From RPQK01 sp041946865 (GTDB taxonomy: Bacteria > Acidobacteriota > UBA6911 > RPQK01), in contig JBHGBF010000321.1 in assembly GCA_041946865.1 (NCBI GenBank), forward strand, positions 1-5,024: a stretch of 5,024 nt of DNA. Direction: 5' to 3'. The notes below the pieces were generated by a model. It was not told where the DNA came from, made no database searches, and worked only from the letters and a program-made list of their open reading frames with translations. Position 1 is the first letter of the stretch, and each line of letters begins with the position of its first letter. The position numbers and the translations under genes are program-made. Below, piece after piece: positions 1 through 5,024 of the stretch.

Positions 1-181
1 GCTGTCTTGCCTAACGCCTTCGGCGTAAAAAACGTTCACACATCTGTTTGTTTTCGCCAAAGTCCAGGGCCTTTCAGGCCTTGAAACCGCCTCCAATGGG
101 GTTGAATCACACCCTGAACTCGATGACCGCTTTACCGATGGGTCTGCTGAGGATTATCCTCATCCGCCAGGGAGGACAAAA
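1..181. other. Upstream region of the oxidoreductase operon, no convincing gene
   Basis: I see no supportable gene here. One + frame is open from base 1 to a TGA at 82-84, but the resulting 27 residues match nothing I recognise; it could be the tail of an upstream gene or chance. Two small inverted repeats are visible. The first is ACGCC/GGCGT at 14-26 with a 3-nt loop, followed by A's rather than T's. The second is at 66-82, with a GGCC/GGCC core, a 5-nt loop and one G-T pair in the outer stem. Neither has a U-tract, so neither is a clear terminator. TTGAAA (81-86) and TTGAAT (102-107) resemble -35 boxes, but no good -10 follows at normal spacing. The operon promoter probably lies here or further upstream. 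Confidence 0.5.
148..162. promoter_or_regulatory. Perfect 15-bp dyad just upstream of the first ribosome binding site
   Basis: TGAGGAT-T-ATCCTCA is a perfect 7-bp inverted repeat around a single central T. It ends 8 bases before the GGGAGG ribosome binding site at 170-175 and 20 bases before the ATG of the [2Fe-2S] subunit. As DNA it has the size and symmetry of a half-site pair for a dimeric regulator. As RNA it could fold into a 5-bp TGAGG/CCTCA stem with an ATTAT loop next to the ribosome binding site. The sequence does not tell which applies, or whether it is functional at all. No regulator gene is present in the window. Confidence 0.35.
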
Positions 182-814
182 ATGGCGAGCAAAAGAAACA
201 AAGACCCCCGCCGAGGCCAAGGCAGCGTGACACGACGCGGCTTCCTCGGCGTCGTCGGCGCCGGAGCGGCGGTTGCCACTGCGGGAACGCTCGACGCGAA
301 AGCCCAGCCCGCGACAGTGATCAGCGGAGAAATGGTTCCCGTCACCCTTTCTGTGAACGGCCGGGAACACAGACTGTTCGTGGAGCCACGATGGTCCCTG
401 ATCTTCGTTCTCCGTGACCGACTAGGCCTGACAGCAAGCAAATTCGGCTGCGGCAGGGGAGAGTGCGGCGCCTGCACGGTGTTGATCAACGACGAGCCTC
501 GTTACGCCTGTATGACGCTCGCCGTTGAAGCCTCCGACTCCAGGATCACCACCCCCGAAGGATTGATGTCAGGCGAAGAGCTGGGGCCGGTTCAGAAAGC
601 CTTCGTCGAGCACGATGCCTTTCAGTGCGGCTATTGCACGCCGGGCCAGGTGATAGCGGCCGAGGGGCTTCTCCGAGCCAACCCCAACCCCTCGATCGAT
701 GAAATCCGGACAGGAATGAGCGGGAACCTCTGTCGGTGCGGCGCCTATCCTCACATCTTTCAGGCGGTCAAGAAGGCCGGCGAGATGAAGCGGGCGAAAG
801 GAGGCCAATCGTGA
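182..814 (+). CDS. [2Fe-2S] subunit of periplasmic molybdenum hydroxylase (PaoA/YagT-like), Tat-exported
   Basis: This is the electron-transfer subunit (210 aa) of a xanthine dehydrogenase/aldehyde oxidase family enzyme. It passes electrons from the Mo centre to FAD through two [2Fe-2S] clusters. The N-terminus is a twin-arginine signal: a basic n-region, T-R18-R19-G-F-L, a hydrophobic Gly/Ala/Val stretch (about 21-35) and an AKA-Q cleavage site after residue 41. The plant-type ferredoxin domain (about 52-130) has cluster ligands C90, C95, C98 and C110. The C-terminal helical [2Fe-2S]-binding domain has C149, C152, C184 and C186 in the typical CGYCTPGQ and CRCGAYP motifs. All eight ligands are present, and the length fits a small subunit plus signal peptide. 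The ATG at 182 is supported by GGGAGG at 170-175 with a 6-nt spacer and keeps the signal peptide intact. The stop overlaps the next gene by 4 bases. Family assignment is firm; the PaoA-like label is inferred from the signal peptide and the partner subunits. Confidence 0.95.
   Translation: MASKRNKDPRRGQGSVTRRGFLGVVGAGAAVATAGTLDAKAQPATVISGEMVPVTLSVNGREHRLFVEPRWSLIFVLRDRLGLTASKFGCGRGECGACTVLINDEPRYACMTLAVEASDSRITTPEGLMSGEELGPVQKAFVEHDAFQCGYCTPGQVIAAEGLLRANPNPSIDEIRTGMSGNLCRCGAYPHIFQAVKKAGEMKRAKGGQS
797..804 (+). promoter_or_regulatory. Ribosome binding site that fixes the GTG start of the large subunit
   Basis: AAAGGAGG lies 6 nt before GTG at 811 and sits inside the end of the [2Fe-2S] gene. 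The longer reading frame has an ATG at 736, but that start would put 25 extra residues, unlike the family, in overlap with the conserved C184/C186 region of the upstream gene, with no comparable site before it. The GTG start gives the 4-base GTGA stop/start overlap typical of coupled translation. Confidence 0.8.
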
Positions 815-3147
815 ACAAGGGAAACACGGGTCTCTACTCTCTGGCCGGGCTCATCGCTCGGCAGACTTCTGAGGCCAAAGCCGACGAGACCAGGCCGTGG
901 GAGAAAACCACGGTCGTCGGCCGCCCGATCCCCCGCGTGGACGCGTACGAGCGGACGAGCGGCTCGGCCGAATATCCATCGGATGTCAGCCTGCCGAAAA
1001 TGCTTTACGGCGCCATTCTCCGGTGTCCTCATCCCCACGCGCGAGTCAAGTCGGTTGACACGATTCAAGCCGAGAAACTTCGCGGTGTCCACATCGTGGC
1101 CACCGGCACGACTCCAGGCTTTGATATCCGCTGGTACTACAGCCAGGACTCGTACACGAAGATCTTCGATCCACTTTGCCTGTTCGAAGGAGACGAGGTC
1201 GCGGCGGTCGCTGCTGAGACTCCCTACCAGGCGTCTGACGCACTGCGAGCCATCAAGGTCGAGTACGAAGTTTTGCCGGCGATCTCCGACGAACAAAGAG
1301 CGCTCGATCCTCGAGCTCCCAAGCTGCGCGAGAAAGGCAACCAGGTCGGCGACGTCGAGAAGTACTCGAGAGGTGATGTCGAGAAGGGTCTTGCCGAGGC
1401 GGACATCGTGCTGGAGCAGAGCTACAGCACGGCCTGCGAGCTCCACACTCCGGCAGAGCTGCACGGATGCGTGGCGAACTGGGAGGGCGACAGCCTGACC
1501 ATCTGGGAATCCACCCAGGGAGTCTACTCCGTGCAGAGCGGTGTGGCCCGGACCCTCGGTATGCCGCTCGCTAAGGTCAGGGTGATCGGGAAATACATGG
1601 GAGGCGGCTTCGGAAGCAAGCTTGACCCAGGGAAGTACACCATCATCGCCGCCCTGCTGGCCAAGAAGACCGGGCGTCCGGTCCGGATGTTTCTGCCCAG
1701 GAAGGACACGTACCTGGCTGTCGGGAACAGACCGCCGGCCCATATGAAGATCAAGGCGGGCGTGAAGAAGGACGGGACCCTGACAGCGCTTGACTTCTCT
1801 TGCCTCGGAACAGGGGGCGCGCACCCGGCTGGCGGCACCAGCCTGGTCGACTGGCTGGTGCGCGATCTCTATACCTGCCCGAACGTCCGCAGCGAGATGA
1901 CGGACGTGTCCATCAACGCCGGCCCGGCAAGGCCGATGAGGGCCCCCGGCCATCCGCAGGGCGCCTGGGCGCTCGAACAGATGATGGACGCGCTCGCCGC
2001 CAAACTCGGAATGGATCCGGTCGCCCTGCGTCTGAAAAACATCCCGACAGTCAGCCAGAGTCAGCCGGGAAAGCCGCCGTACACCAGTACCGGCCTGCGC
2101 CAGTGCCTGGAGGAAGGCGCGAGGACTTTTGGCTGGGAGCAGGCTCGAAAGAAAGCCGAAGAGACGCAGGGCGAAGGCGACATCCGACGCGGGGTCGGAA
2201 TGGCGAGCGCCCTTTGGTTCGTGGGGGGCGGATGGCCGCCAGCGACGGTCATTGTCCGGTTGTTCGCCGACGGAAGCATCAACCTGAACATGGGGGCAAG
2301 CGACATTGGCACTGGGTCAAAGACCGTTATGGCGATGGTTGTCGCGGAGGAACTCGGCGTGGAGCCGAACAGCATTCAGATTGAACACGCCGACACCGGA
2401 ACCACCCAGTTCGCGAGCCCGAGCGGAGGCAGCAAGACCGTCCCTACAGAATCGCCGGCAGTGCGGGCGGCGGCTCTTTCTGTGAAGAAGCAACTGATTG
2501 AATCAGCCGCGGAAGACCTCAAAGTTGGGGCAGACGATCTTCAGCTCCAAAGCGGCGAGATCGTATCCCGCTCCGATCCCTCCAAGAAGAAGAAAATCAC
2601 CGAGGTTTCGGCCCTGCAGCGCAACGGGGTCGTGGTCGGAGTGGGCTACAGAGGGCCTAATCCTCCCAATCGCAGCATCAATCCGTTTGCCGCGCAGTTC
2701 TGCGAGGTCGAAGTCAACGTGAAGACCGGCGAGATCAAGATTGTCCGCTTCCTCGCTGCTCATGACAGCGGGCGCGTCATGAATCGGCTCACTTACCAGA
2801 ACCAGGTCTTTGGCGGGATCATCATGGGTATCGGTCTCGGCATGACGGAAGAGCGCATCCTGGACAAGGAACAGACGGGCAAAATGCTGAACGCCAACTG
2901 GCACGACTACAAGATCCCGACTGCCCTGGACGTCCCTGCCGATATGACTTGCGTGCCCATCGATCCACATGACTCCGAGGCGAATTCGACCGGGGCTAAA
3001 GGCCTCGGTGAACCCGCCACAATCCCGGCTGCCCCAGCCCTGGCGAATGCCGTCTATCACGCGACTGGTGTTCGTGTCCTGGACAGCCCGATCAGCCCGA
3101 TGCGCCTCGTCCGGTTATTGGCGGATCGCCCCGAGAAGGAGGGTTAA
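811..3147 (+). CDS. Molybdopterin-binding catalytic subunit of xanthine dehydrogenase/aldehyde oxidase family
   Basis: This is the large subunit (778 aa from the GTG start), where substrate is hydroxylated at the molybdenum cofactor, probably the cytosine dinucleotide form usual in bacteria. The a/b hammerhead domain spans about residues 38-150, followed by two Mo-cofactor domains (about 165-400 and 430-765). Visible landmarks, with bovine xanthine oxidase equivalents from my by-eye alignment, are Q236 (Gln767), GGGFG at 264-268 (F267 = Phe798), R377 in MRAPG (Arg912), the IGTG loop at 499-502, and the catalytic base E734 in GAKGLGEP (Glu1261). L271 falls where xanthine oxidase has the purine-binding Glu802, which argues against xanthine as substrate. 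The AYRCSFR loop of CO dehydrogenase is also absent. There is no signal peptide, so export would depend on the Tat signal of the small subunit. The gene overlaps its upstream neighbour by 4 bases and ends 2 bases before the FAD gene. Family is certain; substrate is unknown, an aldehyde or aromatic compound being the best inference. Confidence 0.95.
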   Translation: MNKGNTGLYSLAGLIARQTSEAKADETRPWEKTTVVGRPIPRVDAYERTSGSAEYPSDVSLPKMLYGAILRCPHPHARVKSVDTIQAEKLRGVHIVATGTTPGFDIRWYYSQDSYTKIFDPLCLFEGDEVAAVAAETPYQASDALRAIKVEYEVLPAISDEQRALDPRAPKLREKGNQVGDVEKYSRGDVEKGLAEADIVLEQSYSTACELHTPAELHGCVANWEGDSLTIWESTQGVYSVQSGVARTLGMPLAKVRVIGKYMGGGFGSKLDPGKYTIIAALLAKKTGRPVRMFLPRKDTYLAVGNRPPAHMKIKAGVKKDGTLTALDFSCLGTGGAHPAGGTSLVDWLVRDLYTCPNVRSEMTDVSINAGPARPMRAPGHPQGAWALEQMMDALAAKLGMDPVALRLKNIPTVSQSQPGKPPYTSTGLRQCLEEGARTFGWEQARKKAEETQGEGDIRRGVGMASALWFVGGGWPPATVIVRLFADGSINLNMGASDIGTGSKTVMAMVVAEELGVEPNSIQIEHADTGTTQFASPSGGSKTVPTESPAVRAAALSVKKQLIESAAEDLKVGADDLQLQSGEIVSRSDPSKKKKITEVSALQRNGVVVGVGYRGPNPPNRSINPFAAQFCEVEVNVKTGEIKIVRFLAAHDSGRVMNRLTYQNQVFGGIIMGIGLGMTEERILDKEQTGKMLNANWHDYKIPTALDVPADMTCVPIDPHDSEANSTGAKGLGEPATIPAAPALANAVYHATGVRVLDSPISPMRLVRLLADRPEKEG

Positions 3148-3149
3148 TT

Positions 3150-4124
3150 ATGCTGCCGATCTTCGATTATGTGCGGGTGGAGGAAGTGAAAGATGCGGTC
3201 AGGCATCTGTCGGTGCCGGGCGCCCGGGCTCATGCAGGCGGCACGGACCTCCTCGGCTGTCTGCAGGACGGCGTGCTGGAAGCGAAGACGGTCGTGAGCC
3301 TCAGTCGTATCAGGCAGCTGAAGGGTATTCGCGAGGAGGGCGGACGACTGCGCATCGGGGCTACGACATCGATTGCCGAGATAGCGCGCCATCCGCTGAT
3401 AAAAGAGCGATACCGTGCGCTGGCCGAAAGCGCCTCCGAAGTCGCAAGCCCGCAGTTGCGCAACCAGGGAACCATCGGCGGAAACCTCTGCCAGAAGCCG
3501 CGATGCTGGTACTACCGGGGCGATTTCCATTGCCTGCGGAAAGGCGGCGAGATTTGTTACGCCACGGCCGGGGACAACCGCTTCCACTGCATCTTCGGCG
3601 GTGATCCCTGCTACATGGTCCATCCCTCCGATACGGCGCCGGCGCTGGTCGCTCTCCAAGCCGAGCTTCGGATTGTCGGGCCCAAAGGTATGCGCACTGT
3701 CGCGGCGGAGGACTTTTTTATTCTGCCCGCTAAGGACGTAAGGAACGAGACGACGCTCCAGCCCGGGGAGATCGTGACCGATATCCTGCTTCCCCGCCCT
3801 GCCGAAGGCGTCCGAAGCTCCTACCGGAAAGTCAGGGCGCGCGGCGCATGGGATTTCGCCCTTGCGGGGGTCGCAATCGCTGCGCAAATGGACGCAGACA
3901 CCGTTAAGACCTGCCGGCTGGTTCTCGCCGGCGCCGCCCCCAGCCCCTGGCGTTCCAAGGAGGCCGAGGCGAAACTGACGGGCAAACCCCTGACCGGCGA
4001 AACGATCGTCGCGGCAGCCGAGGCGGCCGTGGCCGCCGCCCAACCGCTCGACGCCAACACCTACAAAGTGCCCCTGTTCAAAGGCCTGATCGAGCAGGAG
4101 CTGAAGAGGTTGGCGGCGGGCTAG
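3150..4124 (+). CDS. FAD-binding subunit with Cys-rich [4Fe-4S]-type insertion (PaoB/HcrB-like)
   Basis: This is the medium subunit (324 aa) of the same enzyme. It binds FAD and hands electrons to the final acceptor. The FAD-binding domain (about 1-210) shows AGGTDLL at 29-35 and TIGGNL at 108-113, the two pyrophosphate-contacting loops of the family. Directly after the second loop comes a Cys-rich stretch with C114, C119, C128, C136, C147 and C154, ending at HPSD (158-161). Insertions of this kind carry a [4Fe-4S] cluster in 4-hydroxybenzoyl-CoA reductase HcrB and in E. coli PaoB. C119, C128 and C136 look like three of the ligands; C154 or C147 would be the fourth. The CO-dehydrogenase flavoprotein C-terminal domain covers about 216-322. 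The ATG has AAGGAGGG at 3136-3143 with a 6-nt spacer. There is no signal peptide. The gene order small-large-medium differs from small-medium-large in E. coli paoABC. Confidence 0.94.
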   Translation: MLPIFDYVRVEEVKDAVRHLSVPGARAHAGGTDLLGCLQDGVLEAKTVVSLSRIRQLKGIREEGGRLRIGATTSIAEIARHPLIKERYRALAESASEVASPQLRNQGTIGGNLCQKPRCWYYRGDFHCLRKGGEICYATAGDNRFHCIFGGDPCYMVHPSDTAPALVALQAELRIVGPKGMRTVAAEDFFILPAKDVRNETTLQPGEIVTDILLPRPAEGVRSSYRKVRARGAWDFALAGVAIAAQMDADTVKTCRLVLAGAAPSPWRSKEAEAKLTGKPLTGETIVAAAEAAVAAAQPLDANTYKVPLFKGLIEQELKRLAAG

Positions 4125-4188
4125 GGGTGGATGGCTCGTGTTCGTAGTTGCGCCTTCTTTCAGGCAGGCAGTCCACAACCGACTCGCC

Positions 4189-4218
4189 TTGACCTGCGGG
4201 GCAGCCGATGTGTACCAT
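4189..4218 (+). promoter_or_regulatory. Possible promoter for the toxin-antitoxin pair
   Basis: TTGACC (4189-4194) matches five of six -35 consensus bases. Eighteen bases later, TACCAT (4213-4218) matches four of six -10 bases. A transcript from here would begin near 4225, almost on the ATG at 4226, giving a leaderless or nearly leaderless antitoxin message starting at MRTN. This is weak and would exclude the upstream ATG at 4208. The 83-base spacer after the FAD gene holds no clear terminator, so read-through from the operon is also possible. Confidence 0.25.
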
Positions 4219-4226
4219 GATGTGTA
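4207..4226 (+). repeat. Short direct repeat at the start of the antitoxin gene
   Basis: GATGTGTA occurs at 4207-4214 and again at 4219-4226, a period of exactly 12 bases. The repeat therefore duplicates an in-frame ATG-TGT and creates four candidate ATG starts (4208, 4217, 4220, 4226). It could be a small tandem duplication or half-sites for antitoxin binding; at 8 bp, chance is also possible. Confidence 0.35.
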
Positions 4227-4465
4227 TGCGCACCAACGTTGTTCTTAATGACGAGCTTGTCGAGGAGGCCATGAAGTACTCTAGTGCGCGGACCAAGAAA
4301 GCCCTTATCGAGGATGCCCTGCGAACACTGGTACGGGTGCGGTCTGAAGAACGGCGCAAGGAAAGTTACCGGACCCGAATCCTCGCGCTTCAGAAAAGGA
4401 CCGCCGAGCTGGACGTGCGAGAGTCCTCGCTCGAAATCGTACGCCGGGATAGAGCCAATCGATGA
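4208..4465 (+). CDS. vapB: VapB-family antitoxin
   Basis: This is the antitoxin of a type II pair. It should bind and neutralise the downstream PIN-domain RNase and, with it, repress their shared promoter. The N-terminal core, beginning RTNVVLNDELVEEAMKY and followed by ARTKKALIEDALRTLVR, is the typical ribbon-helix-helix DNA-binding segment of the VapB family (MRTNVVLDDELV-type proteins). The charged C-terminal tail (about residues 45-85, rich in Arg and Glu) is the region expected to wrap the toxin. Four ATGs are possible. The family normally starts at MRTN, which is the ATG at 4226 (79 aa). The 4208 start (85 aa) has a weak GGGG at 4198-4201, 6 nt upstream. I give the longest form but consider 4226 equally likely. 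The stop overlaps the toxin start as ATGA. Recognition of the family is by motif only. Confidence 0.85.
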   Translation: MCTMMCMRTNVVLNDELVEEAMKYSSARTKKALIEDALRTLVRVRSEERRKESYRTRILALQKRTAELDVRESSLEIVRRDRANR

Positions 4466-4875
4466 TCTTCCGCATCCTGGACACGAGTGTCGCCGGGGCA
4501 TGGTATTTCACGGAAGAGACGACCGCAGCTGCCCGACGCTGGCAGCACATGATGCTTGACGGGAAAGCCGAGCTCCGTGTCCCCTCGTTCCACTATTGGG
4601 AATTCGGAAACCTCCTGCGGACGCGGGTCAAGCGCGGCGAAGTGGAGCCGGGCCTCGCGGCGGAGGTTTATGCTGTCCACCTGCAGGCCCCTCTCGTCGT
4701 CACCGATCCCGACCGTGGCAGCGTGTTGGACGTCGCGTTGCGGTACGATGCCACTGTGTACGATGCGGTGTACATCGCGCTCTGTCTGGGATTCAACGTG
4801 CCGCTGCTGACCTCCGAACGGTCCACCGCCGCCTGGGTCCGCAAGCTTGGAAAGCTCGCCGATTGCGTTCGTTAG
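4462..4875 (+). CDS. vapC: VapC-family PIN-domain toxin (ribonuclease)
   Basis: This 137-aa protein has the size and fold signature of VapC toxins, Mg-dependent endoribonucleases that usually cut tRNA or rRNA. The acidic PIN residues are in order: D7 in ILDTSV, E47 in HYWEFGN and D101 in YDAVYIAL. The fourth position, normally Asp in an LLTxD motif, is E119 in PLLTSER, a conservative change. The W14 and E18-E19 segment after the first Asp also fits a common VapC subgroup. The ATG overlaps the antitoxin stop (ATGA) and lacks a strong ribosome binding site; only GGGAT lies upstream, at poor spacing. Translation is probably coupled to vapB, which would keep toxin below antitoxin. The cellular target cannot be predicted from the sequence. 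Confidence 0.9.
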   Translation: MIFRILDTSVAGAWYFTEETTAAARRWQHMMLDGKAELRVPSFHYWEFGNLLRTRVKRGEVEPGLAAEVYAVHLQAPLVVTDPDRGSVLDVALRYDATVYDAVYIALCLGFNVPLLTSERSTAAWVRKLGKLADCVR

Positions 4876-4993
4876 CCAGGCTGAAGCGAGTGTGTCACCG
4901 CTCACGCGCCCGAGAATAGCGCCACCGTCCTGGCAGCGCCCGTAACCGCTCAGTTTTCTGCGAGTGAAGCGGCAGGCGCTTTTGGAGTTCATC
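4876..4993. other. Spacer after the toxin gene, mostly featureless
   Basis: No gene is supportable here. The only structure is a short inverted repeat, AAGCG/CGCTT with a 5-nt loop at 4967-4981, running into TTTT (4980-4983). A 5-bp stem and four T's, two of which belong to the stem, are too weak to call a rho-independent terminator with confidence, although its position after vapC would suit one. Frames on the - strand crossing this region run antisense through vapC. Confidence 0.4.
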
Positions 4994-5024
4994 ATGCCCC
5001 TTGCGCACCCGGATAGTGGAAACG
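4994..5024 (+). CDS. Possible start of a gene truncated by the window end
   Basis: An ATG at 4994 is preceded by TGGAG at 4983-4987 with a 6-nt spacer, the same spacing as the three oxidoreductase genes. Only ten complete codons (MPLAHPDSGN) are visible, so no function can be given and the call rests on the ribosome binding site alone. Confidence 0.2.
   Translation, partial: MPLAHPDSGN

Noticed and set aside
14..26. Inverted repeat ACGCC/GGCGT as a terminator of an upstream gene
   Set aside because: On the + strand it is followed by A's and on the - strand no T-run follows the stem, so it lacks a U-tract in either direction.
66..82. GGCC hairpin as a terminator or riboswitch element
   Set aside because: The stem is short, no T-run follows, and no known aptamer pattern is visible around it.
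736..810. Upstream ATG extension of the large subunit giving 803 aa
   Set aside because: The extra 25 residues are an out-of-frame reading of the conserved C-terminus of the [2Fe-2S] subunit, and the GTG at 811 has an ideal ribosome binding site.
760..1953. Long open frame on the - strand (397 aa) opposite the large subunit
   Set aside because: It is antisense to a strongly conserved coding region in high-GC DNA, its translation shows no family motifs, and such shadows are expected from codon bias.
1800..2384. Second + frame of 194 aa inside the large subunit gene
   Set aside because: Its translation is a frame-shifted, Arg/Gly-rich reading of the catalytic gene with no start signal of its own.
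3144..4178. Long open frame on the - strand (344 aa) opposite the FAD subunit
   Set aside because: It covers the FAD gene almost exactly in antisense and shows no recognisable domain; the + strand gene has clear FAD and Cys motifs.
4194..4204. CTGC/GCAG mini-hairpin over the weak GGGG before vapB
   Set aside because: A 4-bp stem with a 3-nt loop is too small to treat as a regulatory structure without other support.
4390..4995. Open frame on the - strand (201 aa) across vapC and the end of the window
   Set aside because: It is antisense to vapC, whose PIN residues are in place, and the part beyond vapC shows no family motif.
1..5024. CRISPR array, tRNA, rRNA or insertion-sequence ends
   Set aside because: I found no regularly spaced repeats, no tRNA-like cloverleaf, and no transposase or paired terminal inverted repeats in the window.

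Overview
The window holds a three-gene operon for a molybdenum hydroxylase of the xanthine dehydrogenase/aldehyde oxidase family, followed by a type II toxin-antitoxin pair. All supported genes are on the + strand. The DNA is G+C-rich. Each oxidoreductase gene has a strong GGAGG-type ribosome binding site exactly 6 nt before its start. The [2Fe-2S] subunit carries a twin-arginine signal peptide, which points to a bacterium that exports a folded cofactor enzyme across its inner membrane. The combination would fit a soil-type, high-GC Gram-negative lineage (Acidobacteriota-like, for example). That taxonomic guess is inference and weak.

Layout: 1-181 is an upstream region without a convincing gene. 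It has two small hairpins and a perfect 15-bp dyad just before the first ribosome binding site. 182-814 encodes the [2Fe-2S] subunit with a Tat signal. 811-3147 encodes the molybdopterin-binding catalytic subunit; its GTG start overlaps the preceding stop as GTGA. 3150-4124 encodes the FAD subunit, which contains a Cys-rich insertion expected to hold an extra [4Fe-4S] cluster. 4125-4207 is a short spacer. 4208-4465 and 4462-4875 are a VapB-like antitoxin and a VapC-like PIN-domain toxin with an ATGA overlap. 4876-5024 is mostly non-coding, with a possible gene start at 4994 running off the end.

The three oxidoreductase proteins should form one complex. Substrate is oxidised at the Mo centre of the large subunit, electrons pass through two [2Fe-2S] clusters in the small subunit, and they reach FAD in the medium subunit. 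Only the small subunit has a signal peptide, so the other two would be co-exported with it, as is known for E. coli PaoABC (YagTSR). By-eye alignment to bovine xanthine oxidase shows the catalytic Gln, Arg and Glu conserved, but the purine-contacting Glu802 position is Leu. The enzyme is therefore more likely an aldehyde or aromatic-substrate oxidoreductase than a xanthine dehydrogenase. The true substrate cannot be read from the sequence. No MoCo-insertion chaperone (XdhC/PaoD type) lies in the window.

Most of the window is well explained by known families. The points worth a second look are the dyad before the operon, the six-Cys insertion in the FAD subunit, the Leu at the purine-binding position, the Asp-to-Glu change in the toxin, and the duplicated start region of the antitoxin gene.
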